Positions 13,299-25,100 of a stretch of 64,000 nucleotides of DNA are shown piece by piece; within the stretch, counting starts at the first letter, position 1, and each line of letters begins with the position of its first letter. The notes below the pieces were generated by a model. It was not told where the DNA came from and made no database searches. It saw only the letters and a list, made by a program, of their open reading frames with translations. This DNA is from Clavelina lepadiformis (taxonomy: Eukaryota; Chordata; Ascidiacea; Aplousobranchia; Clavelinidae). The position numbers and the translations under genes are program-made. Location of the stretch: NCBI RefSeq assembly GCF_947623445.1, contig NC_135248.1:10540977-10604976 (forward strand). The letters are read 5' to 3'.

Positions 13299-13432
13299 AT
13301 TTTCTCCTTGTTCTTTAATACTATATGAATTTATCTCTATTTAGCTTCAAACATTTAGGGAATTTATTGCTTTTACTTGTAAAAATTGGTGGATCAGTGG
13401 CATAGTGAAGCACTGTGTCATTACGGTGTCAT

Positions 13433-16400
13433 ATGCATGCCACAAATCTATCCGAAAACTCACATCAGTCATCGAACTGGCTCGAGCCAATGTTTATAAA
13501 AACATTTTGCAACATTTTATCCGCCGTGTGGAGTTTCCTGCTCTACTTCTTCCGCAAAAATGTCAGAAAGGTATGTATTGTTATTTGTCTGTTGTAGCAG
13601 TAAAAGTAGTTGTAAAAGGGCAAGATATTGGATGACACTGTGGAGTTGACTTTATTTTTAATTTTTCAACACAAGCTTTCGCAAGCAGAAGCTTGCCTCA
13701 TCGGGTGTACTAAGAGGTGGCTTTTTTATAATTCTTGCTTTTTTATTACTAATTATACTGGGTTAACACGGTTCAGCCACCATCAAGTTTTTGTCTGTCA
13801 GTGAAATACTTTTGAATAATGCGAAATTGCAGCATGTTTTTAGGAATATATATATCATTATGCCTGATGATTAGGTACATTATCTTGATGAGCACTAAAT
13901 TTTAATTTGCCCTTAAGCATTTTATATCAAGGTTTGAAATTTGCGGTTTCAACAACAAATTAAGCATACACCTTACGTGTTAGATAGATTTATGCAGTAT
14001 ATTTGATCTAATGCATTCGTAAAGCTTATTGGATACTTTTTGTTGATTACGTGTTTTCTTTATGTTTACTGGTTTTAAACAGGTAATTGCCCACCAAACT
14101 GTACGTTACGAAATCATGCCAATCACTCCAATATCCAGACTGCGACTAAGTAAGAAACTAAATATCCTGTTAACTGTACAATAAATTTACATACTGTTTA
14201 TTTTTCAAGTTTGAAACTCACCATTATACAGAGAATACATTGTTTAAAACCCAGCAACAATGACTTTTTAAAATAATGAATCTCTCAAACTTTAAAATTT
14301 GATTTCATAAAGAATTGATTCATCGAGCATCTTTTTTTTCATAGCAAACTATGTATTTACAATCAATTTACACAATAGATCAGTTGAAGAAAAAAGTTCT
14401 TGTTCTTGACCTTGATGAGACATTGATTCATTCGCGCCATGACAGTGGAGGCTTATTACGACCGAGTGTAAAACCTGATACACCACCAGATTTTGTATTA
14501 AAGGTACAGTAGTTCTACTACGTTTTAAATCTATCTTTTTGTGTATAATGCACTTTTCTATTTTTCTGTAAAATGCATTTTGATACATCATGTTTAGTTG
14601 CACAGGCAAGAGAGAGCTAAGATTTCAAAACAGACATAGTGATGGAAATTTTTAACGCCTCTCTTAGATCAAGCTCGCATTATTAACTGACCAATGGGTG
14701 GTGATTAAATTATGTCGAACACTCTTTAGCATTCTGTCATATTTTAAACAACACAGCTGCAATAAGCCAATGCATGGAAGAACAAATGCACCAATGTTAG
14801 AACATTTTTATGGATTACTTCCAACTGTTTGGACATTGCAAATAAGTTATTTTACTGTTCATTATTGGTTCACTCAACAACGATCGACTTTCATTGCAGC
14901 AATGTAAACACAGTAGGCACTGTGAACTGACACGCCTATTAACTGCAGATATCAGTATGCATGAACCATTCCGCCAGAGATTTATGTTCGGATTTGATAA
15001 TTACATTATAGTGAGCATTTCTTACTAAGCTTTGTTTAAGGATTTTAGGCAGATTTTGTCTTAACATACTTTGCTGTTTTTACATAATTTATAGTGTGTT
15101 TTAAATGACCACAATGCTATTTATGCAATATAATTGCTGTAAGTTGAATGGCATACTATTACTATTTGACTAACAAATACAAAATAAAAACTCAGCTTTG
15201 TATGAACTTCACCAAAACCTAGAATGTTTAATTTGACCGCTTTTTCCTGGAAAGTTTGCTTAAATTACTTGTATTAACTGGATGTTTTTATTTGTATTTA
15301 TTTGTATTTCTTGCAATTTCATGCATATTCATTCAGCCCTGTTAAGGTGTGTGAAAAATATTACTAACAGCAATTCTTTTAAAACAGTGTATTTGGATAC
15401 AAAAACGATCAATCTGGTATATTTGTCCAACGGTCTCTCAAAGTTTATATTTTTACATAATAATAAGCAGTTAGTCTTTAAACGTTGTATTTCCTGTTTA
15501 TTCATAAATGCATTGTATAGTCGTTAAGATTCAGCACTTGTTGTGTATATATGTGGTCACGGACATGTTATGGTTTTAATTCCTACTCTATGTTGATGTT
15601 ATATAACACAGGTAGTGATTGACAGACACCCTGTAAAGTTTTTCGTTCATAAGCGACCACATGTTGACTTTTTCCTAAATGTGGTAAGTTTGTTGTCTGC
15701 TTCTACAAAGCTTTAGTTGTGATATACAGAGCTGCAAATGCGATTTATAGAAAGTTTGAAATATCCCGTCATAGTTTGTAGATAGCATAACCGGAAGTAT
15801 GTTGTTATGAACAATAAAATTCCGTTTCACAGCCCTTTGTAAACTACCATATATTGTATCCTATTGGACTTGTATGTATTTCTTAAAACAGCTGTATATT
15901 TGAATAAATTAGGTCAGTGATTGGTATGAATTAGTCGTTTTTACTGCATCAATGGAAATATATGGATCTGCTGTTTGTGATCGTCTGGACAAAAACAGGG
16001 GGGCACTGACCAGAAGATATTATCGACAGGTAGTTATGAGTCATACTGCGGTTAGGAAATATTTGTGCAATGTTCTAAGTGTCCTAACTCTCCCCGCTGT
16101 CCTGATTTATATTGTGAAGATTTTAAGGAAAAAGCCTGGTGCTGGCCAACAATGAGACATCATTTTTGTCAATGATAACATTGACTATCTTAACATCAGT
16201 CTTTTTGCGTTGCAATCTTAGAATGTAAAAGGTGGTTTTTGTATGCTAAAAGCTTTTCAGTTAATAATTTTGATGTTACAATTTCAAGTTCATGTGTGAC
16301 TAAATGATATGATGCTGTTAATGTACCTTTTTCTTTATTTAGCATTGTAAAGTAGACACTGGCAGCTTTACAAAGGACCTTTCATTTGTTCACAACGACT

Positions 16401-17190
16401 TATCCAGCATTATAATTTTGGACAATTCACCTGGGGCCTATAAAGGATTTCCTGGTATTGATTTTAAAATTTTACAAGAAAGCTGTTAGCCTTATCGCCA
16501 TGACAATCATTATCTCGTATAAGTTGATAGCTTTTTACTATCACCATTCCAGCAATACTACGTCCAGTACAACTTCTTATTAATTGGATATTTGCTTGTA
16601 TTAATTTGTAAGGCAAAATTTAGAGTGATAAACAGATTAAGTTCCTAGGAGCTCGGACGAAAATTTCACTGAAGTTTTGCAAAAATCATTGTACTTAGGT
16701 TTTACCTCACTCAAACTTGCACTCATCAATAATACCTTATGTCATGGTTTCAATCAGCGTTATGTATTGTAACATTGATTTTGATGAATCTTTTCATTTC
16801 AACAGAGAATGCTGTTCCAATTAAATCCTGGTTTGCAGACCCTTTTGATACAGCGCTTTTAAACGTTTTACCCATGCTTGATGCATTAAGGTAAGTTTTG
16901 ATGTAGGCATCTTTATAATGAAAATAAATTTTGTTTGAGCAAATGATAAGATTCTTAACAATATTTAAAAGAACTTGCTGCTATGTTAATGTTTTTCTTT
17001 TTAACATGCAAAATATATTTGTATATGTATTTAAAAATATTATTTATGTGCATATGTTATCTAAAAACTTTCTGTAACTTTTGATCATAAAGCCGGTAAG
17101 TTTGTTTTATCTGTTTTCATTTTCAGGTTTTGCAATGATGTTCGTAACATTTTACATAGGAATAAAGTCCAGCACATGCAGTGGCAATGA
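13433..17190 (+). CDS. CTDNEP1: CTD nuclear envelope phosphatase 1 (Dullard-type)
   Basis: Eight exons: 13433-13570, 14083-14149, 14379-14503, 15612-15683, 15913-16029, 16343-16454, 16806-16890 and 17127-17190 (TGA). All introns are GT-AG with matching phases, giving 259 aa. A hydrophobic N-terminal segment ([13 protein letters not shown], about residues 28-40) is the membrane anchor. The HAD/FCP catalytic motif DLDET is at 79-83, followed by LIHSRHD, then [11 protein letters not shown] and [11 protein letters not shown]; the C-terminus [13 protein letters not shown] matches the family. The orthologue is a Ser/Thr phosphatase of the ER and nuclear envelope that dephosphorylates lipin. ATG 13433 is the first in frame; ATG 13490 would give 240 aa, closer to the human 244. 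In exon 3 an earlier AG (14344) would bring a stop, so AG 14377-14378 is used. Confidence 0.95.
13667..13710 (-). other. Hairpin resembling a partial hammerhead-ribozyme core in CTDNEP1 intron 1
   Basis: On the minus strand, CGATGAG is followed by a perfect 6-bp hairpin GCAAGC-TTCT-GCTTGC and then GAAA, in the order of a hammerhead core (CUGAUGA-stem II-GAAA). Outer ACAC/GTGT can pair. A convincing third stem and a UH cleavage site were not found, so it may be a relic of a retroelement end or chance. Function is doubtful. Confidence 0.25.
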
Positions 17191-19954
17191 CAACCGAAAT
17201 GTGGTGTTTCAAGACACCTGAAAGTATTCTGTTTTTTCACAATTATTTTTGGTGAATATCGACCACTGCCATTAAGCATTTACTTGACATAGTCTCCGAC
17301 ACTTCACAATCACAGCATGTTTTTTGGTCACATTTTGGGGCCCACATAAACTTTTTTGGTATTGGCTGTGCAATAAGTGATCACTCACGCATCTTTACAA
17401 ATTCCAGTGGCTGGATATGTACTGCTTTTATAAAAACTCAAACGAAACAATGCAGTTTCCACTTACTCAACCATACTCGCCATGCAACCTCACGTGTATG
17501 GAATTCGCTGATTGAAAAGGATTGTGTGGTTTAATCAGACCAGTTTCAAAGTCATTTTAAGAAACCTGAGGCCGTGGAGATGCGGATTAGCTTTTTTACA
17601 CAACTTATTGCTTCTCTATAGCTTTTTAAATTAATAGGTTGAAATTTTTGTGCAAGATTAACAACTAATGTGGTTGTTTTCATGTTGCCCATGTTTTACT
17701 GTGAGCAAGATCATTGTCACCAAATGTACAAACTAAATTTTATTTTGTATCATTTAGCATAATTTTAGTCATATTTTGTATTCTTTTATTCCTCGTAAAC
17801 CTAAAAGCTATTGAAAATGCCGTTTAATTTTCCAGCACTGCTTAGCGTGATAATTTCAGTAGACACAATCCTGTAACCGTTTTCAAAACCGTATTTATTT
17901 TTTCCTGTGCATCACATCAAACTATGCTTATCCCTGCTAATTTAAGACACCTATTATATTTAGTTCCTGGAGGTGTTGTTAGCACATCGTCTGCATTCAG
18001 TAGCAACAATTATTTGGACTCTTGTACGCGTCTGAAAAGATATCTGCGATCCGTGTTGAAAAGAGTAATTTTCCATATTTCTCTCAACAGAGGTCTTGGT
18101 ATTAGGGCCATGTACAAACAGATTGCTTTACGATAAAGTTTTTTTAGCCTGTTATCCAAGCAACCACGGTCTGGGAATTGTTTTAGTTTGAGGTGGTTGC
18201 AGCCTTACAAAGATCACATCTACAGCTTGTACTAAAATCTCCGCTAATTATTTCCACCGGCATTGCACTATTTTTGTGCTGTAACTTGTCCAAAGAAACT
18301 CCAGATGGCTGAATTGAAAAATCGTGTTTGTTTCGACGTCATCAGCAATTTTTTGTTACCAATTTTCTCGTTAAGTCGCGATAATCTTACAGACGTTGGC
18401 AAGTTACCTCAGAAAATGTCCTTATCTTTGCAAACTTTTTCCATCTCGTATTACTGGTCAATTTCTCCCACGATCGTAGTCGTTAGTAATGTGGTGTTAT
18501 ATCTTCCGACATGTAGTTTGTAGATGGTTCTTTTCTTGGCCACGGTTTTATTTTCAATAAACAAATGACAAGTCTGTTGTGTTTGTTTAGACTTAGACGA
18601 AGAAACTGTGACAAGTAGCCGATACCCATCCTGCGGCAGTATTTAATGGCAGTTTGGTGATATGACGAACTCTTGCTTATTATGCTTATTTATTACGGAG
18701 CTAATAACGGATAGCGAATTCCAATTGAAACGACGCTATGCTACTGTTATGCGATAGTAAATTTTCCGCCCTTACGAAGTATTTCCAAAGCTTGGTTTTA
18801 AATTTTCATTAGCTCGCTAAAAGAGTGCAACGAAATTTTATATGCAAAATTGTTTATCGCTTGATGGTGTTTGTAAACCCTCGAATCTACGTATCTGTGT
18901 ATTGCTAACCGCTAGATGACGCTTGTGCAATTTCGACACTCTGAAATCTATTGCTTGATTTGGCAAACTTTTTCCTTTCTCTACGACTGGTAAAAAAGTA
19001 ATTCAGATAGTAAGCAAAGCTACCACACGTGTCTAGCAGCTATTGTATTTATCAGCGTTCCATTGATTGCCTTTAAAGTTGAACTTAACTCTCATAACAA
19101 CAAACTTATTATTTAAGAGTATGCTATCATAGCATACTAGTTAGTAATTACTAATTAGCAGTTATTAAACGCCAAGTTTATTGTTTCTCTGGTTGATACA
19201 ATAATTTTTTTTACAAACAGCAAAGGTTCATTCTTACCGTTAAAAAATCAAACTGTTTAATCACTTGATTACAGTTTATTGCCATAACAATTGCAGCGGC
19301 ACAAAAACTTTTTAGATCCAAAATCAAATATAAAAACGATTGGTCTTTGTATAACATATATAGGCTTATTACAATTACATTTTGAAGTGCACTTTTACAG
19401 CATGCATGCGAAAAAGCCATGTACCGAGAAATTTCATGCATAACGGCGGAAATATAAATTTATAAGTTTCACAAAAACACGGCACCACAAAAATCGCTTA
19501 AAAGCATTGCAGAAGCTCAAGTTTATGCAATACGACATGCTAAATTCATACGGCGTGTGACACCTACTGTGAAGCAACAAAAGCTATGTGAGGCGAAATA
19601 TACATAGGCTATATACAGTATGCAAAATATCCTTGGGCCTTAGAAGATAGCCAGTGTGTAGTTAAAGCTATGTTTTAATAGAAATCTGAAATGGTAAAGC
19701 TTTATTCAAAAATAAAAAAACATACATCTCTTGCAAAAATTAGCCTATATTTGGATGAAAACGGTGGTTAATTTTAAACATTGTTCGCATTTGTTTGAAT
19801 CAAAGGTTATTACACCTTCTAAGTCACCTAGATTGCAGACTGATTTTACTGATGTTTAAACACTGCACGGTAAGAACAAAGTAGTTTGAATTTAGGCTCA
19901 AATGCACCGAGAGTGTGTTAAAAACGTTTAAGAGTTACAATGAACTGGATTGGT
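17191..19954. other. Intergenic region between CTDNEP1 and a minus-strand gene
   Basis: Contains the probable CTDNEP1 3' UTR. Open frames at 17924-18136 and 18263-18523 lack recognised domains and splice context. No paired terminal repeats or RNA genes were recognised. Confidence 0.5.
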
Positions 19955-21355
19955 TTAAATGGGTCGAGGGCCTACTGAAATATGGTCATGAGGACTTTCA
20001 CAAGCAGGATAAACTTGACCGTCAATTAAGCTCTTCCAACCGGTTAAAACCGGTTTCCATTCAATCACGGGCACAAGAGGAAAAGCGACGTCAGAATATA
20101 ACTTTGTAGCTTTCGATGGCGGCAACAAACCGCCAGGGGGCGCCCACGTTGAGTGATACCCGGCTCTTTTAGAGCGGGGAGAATAGCATATTTTTGGTGA
20201 ATCGCTGCTATCGGGAGTTAGATCGCATGAGATGTCTTGACAGGTTTGCGAAGGAGACGAACTTAAAGATAAAGGTGAATAAGCGACATCTTCTTCGTTA
20301 ACGCTTGACTGCCTGGAGGTACTTCTTCTTTTGGGGTCGTTGTCTTTTATTAGCTCATTTTCGTCATCTTCGTTCTCTCCTTTCTTTAACGGACTTTTTT
20401 CATTTTCTTCTACCGCTGTAAAATTTCGAAGAGGGCCTTCTGAATGTTGATTTGTAGATAATTGGCTCCAGTCTTTAAAAAGATTGCGCTTCCATTTGTA
20501 GTTGCCTAAAAGTATGTTTGTTAAAACTAACTTAGCAACTAGCAAGTATTTATCTAGTTCTTTACTACTTTAAATATTTATTGTAAAATAATTAAATACA
20601 GTACTAGAAAATAAAAATAACAATTATAGACACAGTTTTCAAAGTATCATCCCTTTGTAACCTTTCCGCTTATTTGTGTTCTACCTTTAAACAATTATGC
20701 TAAATTTAAAGGTAATACGTTCAAAACTTGTCAACCAACAAATTAAAAGTAAAAATAAGATGCTTAAAAATTTACCTGAATGAAAAGATGAAACATCGTT
20801 TTGCTCACTAACAGTATGTTTTCGATGGTCTGCTTTGGGAGTTGCGCATCTGCTTGCCATATTTTCATCCACAAGATGACGCTCTTGTTCAAAATATTCT
20901 TGCTGTGGCTGATTGCCAGTGTCACGTTGCTTGAGAAATTGGTTCCAATTTAAGTTTTGGTTTTGTCCGTCAAATAGCGACACTTGTTGATTGACTTTTG
21001 CAAGCTGTTGCAAGTAGCTTTCGTAACTTCGACAAAATCTTTTACGGGAGCCAAATGTTAGAGGCTCTTCGGCTGACATAGGTACATTTCCAGCCGCACT
21101 CTTAAAGGAGTAAGAGTCTCCTGAAGAGTAAGCTCTAAGAGAGGGTTCAACATCTGCTCTATCCGGAACGGTATCAGTCGCCATGGTAGCGCCATTACGA
21201 TCTCGATTTTTCTTTAAAAATTTGAGGAAATGAGCCGCACCACTGGCAGGATGATCACCGAACCTGTAGCTTCTCATCACCCCTTGGACGTCATTTTGCT
21301 GCGGACCTCTGTCGTACCTGTCCCCTTGATAAATAGCACTGAAGTTGTTTTCCAT
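19955..21355 (-). CDS. Uncharacterised disordered protein, two exons
   Basis: Exon 1 is 20776-21355 (ATG at 21355) and exon 2 is 19955-20505 (stop TAA), joined by a GT-AG intron with matching phase (Ser-Gly junction), giving 376 aa. The N-terminal half has Gln-rich stretches. The middle is highly charged and Ser-rich (EENEKSPLKKGENEDDENEL, then SPLSLSSSPSQ), typical of disorder. The C-terminal part is richer in Pro and Trp (HSTWAPPGGLLPPSKA, VIEWKPVLTGWKSL). No known domain was recognised. It lies downstream of the zinc-finger exons on the same strand and could be their 3' end, but the strongest donor at 22134 is in phase 0 and the exon-1 acceptor near 21369 would need another phase. A separate gene is therefore preferred. 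The frame is well supported; function is unknown. Confidence 0.65.
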
Positions 21356-22133
21356 ATTTTCTCGTACTCTGCAGAATTTAATCGAGCGTTCACAAAAAAC
21401 AAAGAAAAATGTTTCTAATAAGTTTGTTGCTATTTTGGTTATTTTTAATGTTTAACCTGTTATTTTGTTGGTTGGTTGGGTTATTCTCATGCAGCAGCAC
21501 ATTGCCGACGTAGTGAAGATTTTTTTCATTCTATAAAAAAATATAACGTTACATAATGGGTTTACTTACGTAACGTTAACTTTTGGTTATGCAACGCGTT
21601 AAATTCCTTCCACAACACAAAATACGAAGGCTTAAGATGTTGAGGTTGATAACAGATCAGCGGTTGATAACAGTCAAGATGGTATTTTACTAGCACTTTC
21701 TCACACCACCGATATCTTAATCTTGTACGACCTCAGGTTGACAAGATTTATGGTATACTGCACTTTGGCTAGCTGATATTTTGAACTAGGCATTGCTGTC
21801 AAGATATGAATTTTTTCTGAACAAGATGATATTTAACTGTTTAGAGCGGAAGGTCAGTTGGCTGACATTACCTGCAATAAACATTTTTTGTATATTTTTG
21901 ACTCCTTTAAAAAGTTTAAGCCCAATACTTTTTTCACATATTTAGCAATAAGTTAATGGACGGATTAAAAATAAATTTTCAACCACAATTGGTCATTAAT
22001 TCCCATTAAACGGATTTCTTATACCGAAAGCCGCAAAAACGTTTTAAATGCTGTAACAACTTAAAGCCCAAAACTTTAGATTTGTATTTTCTACCCTAAA
22101 GCCTAATGTAATGGTATTTACAGTTTGACTTAC

Positions 22134-25100
22134 TGCTTGGGTTTGGTTTCGAAAAGTGCGTTTGGCACAAAAGTCCCTTTTTTTTGTTTTGTTATGGATC
22201 ATTTTGTGCTGTTTGAGAGTGAAAGAACGGCGAAATTCCTTGCCGCACTGGTCGCATCGATATCCTTTTATTTTGGTGTGAGTTTTTTGATGAGATTTAA
22301 GATTCGAAATCTGGCAGAATGCGTGCCCGCATGTGTGGCACTTGTACGGTTTTTCACCTATAAATAGACAGAAAAGCAGTAATTAGATAAAAGTTTTACG
22401 GTTTCTGGGATAATTGTTTGTGTAAAATTTACGGAAATGTGACCTTTCCCAATGGCGTCACTTTAAGTACAAGATTATTACCTTCAAAGAAATGATTAAT
22501 TCTAAATTCCTATTGACCCAGTTATCCTGGCTCACGCCATACAGCTATAGTTTCTCTATTCTTTGAGTCACGCTAATTACTTTTGTGGTATTTAGATTTC
22601 ATTTTAACTGAAATAACACAAATACAGGCACAAAAAGTGAAACTGAAATGCTATTCAATCGGTTGCGCATTTATTTTATTTAATAATAGGACTGTAGTTC
22701 AATAACAAAACTAAAACTTCTCTTGGAACAGTCTTTTCTCGTCTACTGCATTTTCACCATCATTTTTTTGCTGACAATACACACTTTTAGTTCAAATTAC
22801 GTCGACTCCGATAAATAACAACAACACGCACAAGTTTAACGTAAAAAAAAGTTGATGTACCTGTATGAATCCTGATGTGTTCTTTGAGGTGCTGTGAAAG
22901 TCTGAAGCTCTTTGCGCAATGAGTGCATCTAAAAGGCCTTTCATTTGTATGAATCATTTGATGTCTATGGAGATTTTCTATCAGAGTAAAACGTTTCCCG
23001 CAGGTCTCACACATATGCTTCTTACCACCTTCCAAAAATTAATAAAGAATAAAATTTACTACACAAAAGTTTGGTTTTCGACAGAGAGTGCTTTTGTCAT
23101 TTAAACATAGACATCATATTTTGCAAAGGACGTTACGTCAAACAAACAACCCTCGGGCGAAATTGAAAAGTCAGTTGCTTGCCTAAGTAGAGGTTGTTAC
23201 GCTCTGCTCTTTAGCAACAATTTTTCTAATTCGATTATTTTTAATGAGTCGTCTTGACACCTACTATTATCGTCCCGCTGATTCCAACGTAAAATCTTTC
23301 TCCACAATCCCTTGTTCGGATTAAGAGGCTCTGGCTCATAGACACTGCAAAATGAGTCATCGCTGTCGTCCCTCTCACCCATTACTTGAGCGTAATTGTA
23401 CAAAGTACGTAATTTTGACTAAATTACAATCTATCAATTGATCCCACGACTGCTTTGGCTTAACTGCTACTTCGTTGTGTGATGATAGACACCAATTTCT
23501 GCCATAACATTATCCCAGAAATGTATATAAGATAATCAGAAAATATGGAAAGAAAAAATACGCATGTTACATAACCATTTGACGTTTTTACGTCAGTTAT
23601 TTTTTGGATACAAGACCACTACTTTCACGTCACATTTTTCCTGGAAGTAGCATACTGAACGCAAACTATAGCGAGTTCGAGCAAATGTCTAGTGAGCTAT
23701 GAGCCATGAACTACATATTGGGTTCATTTAAAATTAACTTTTGTCAAACTCTTTTCATGTTTAAACTTATCCTGACTTCATCACAACTGGCATTAAAACG
23801 TACAATTGCTGTTTTGATTTATAAAGATCAGGGTGGCTTAATAAACGAAAACCACAAAAATATATATTTATAACTGTCAAATCAAATACTCCAGCAATAA
23901 CGAAGAACGTAGGCTACAATTGCAATGGCAGAGCCTGTATAAGATCATATCAATAAAATATTGAAAACAGCTGTTAAGTTTCAATTCAACAAATATAACC
24001 CTAAAAACTATATAAGAGATATTATGTGTATTCCAGTGAATAACGCAAAAAGGAGGTAATATAATACTAACCGTTTGTGACAACGATGTCATATTGGCTG
24101 ACTTTGTATGTGAACTAAATTCTTAAATTCTCAGTCATTAAACGCTTTGTAACGTTGCACGATTTGTTCACTGTTTTATGTCGTCAATTCTCCTCAATTC
24201 AGAGTTTAATTTGATATCGCATTGAGAAAGAAGCAACACACCGATGGCCTTGTACGCTACGATGACCAAGCATTTTGACTAAACTTTGCACGTATTAAGG
24301 TATAGTTACCATATCAGATTTAAAGCGACAAGCCAGGGGCAATACGATATGATTTAAAAACATTCTAATGGTATTCAAACATAGCAAAGCGTTAGGAGTG
24401 TTCAGATAATACATTTGGGCTGCCCAATGCTGTGGTAACGCACCGCATTTTCTTGCTAATCTTTGTACAACAAATAGTCTAATATTATAATCGAACAAAA
24501 CTGGCTTTGAGTTATTAATGTGCTTCAGCATTTTTAGATGTACACGCCCCTACTTTTAGTTCAAATAAGGTACTATGCGTATGGCTAACTGTCCTATTCC
24601 ATAACCATATACATTTAAAGTTTAGTTTAATACTAAAGTTGGGTGTATAATTCCGGAATAATAATAATTTATTTTATCCTTAATTTTGTGAAATCATTTT
24701 GGCACTCATACCGACTCAAAAATGATTTTTCAATTCGATATTAGGCTAAACGCTAAAGGCTGCAGAAAATTTGACAGTAATCTCAACCACAAAGTCACGT
24801 GATCAGTCTTAGGCGTTATGTAACGTTTTGTTTATATGTTTATAAGAACGCCAAGAATTTTTTTGCCGATAGCAAAAACTTAACTCAGACACCACAACTC
24901 ACGTTGCATAGTTCGCTTAAACCAAAATTGTTGACCACCAAACCGGTATATTGCTGTTTACGGCAATTTATCTCTTGTAGTTGGCTATAAGCTGAGTTTG
25001 TAAGTTGTATTTCCGCTATAGCATCACTGTCAATGTTATTCGAATCCATAACGTTGTTTTTAACGTTTAGAATCACTTGCAGTATTCTGTTATGTTAAAA

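Larger units (their letters stand above)
7660..13432. other. Gene-poor region upstream of CTDNEP1
   Basis: AT-rich sequence with no recognisable exon. It contains the possible hAT end at 7809, a 35-bp tandem duplication at 11761-11824 and a worn element at 12738-13298. Long runs such as 8000-11700 show nothing identifiable beyond homopolymers. Some may be the CTDNEP1 promoter or 5' UTR. Confidence 0.5.

Noticed and set aside
14344-14378. Earlier acceptor for CTDNEP1 exon 3
   Set aside because: It brings an in-frame stop before the catalytic motif; the AG at 14377-14378 gives the conserved sequence.
21355-22134. Direct splicing of zinc-finger exon 22134-22357 to the 19955-21355 gene
   Set aside because: The strong donor is in phase 0, but the acceptor near 21369 would shift out of the long frame; joining would need an unseen exon.
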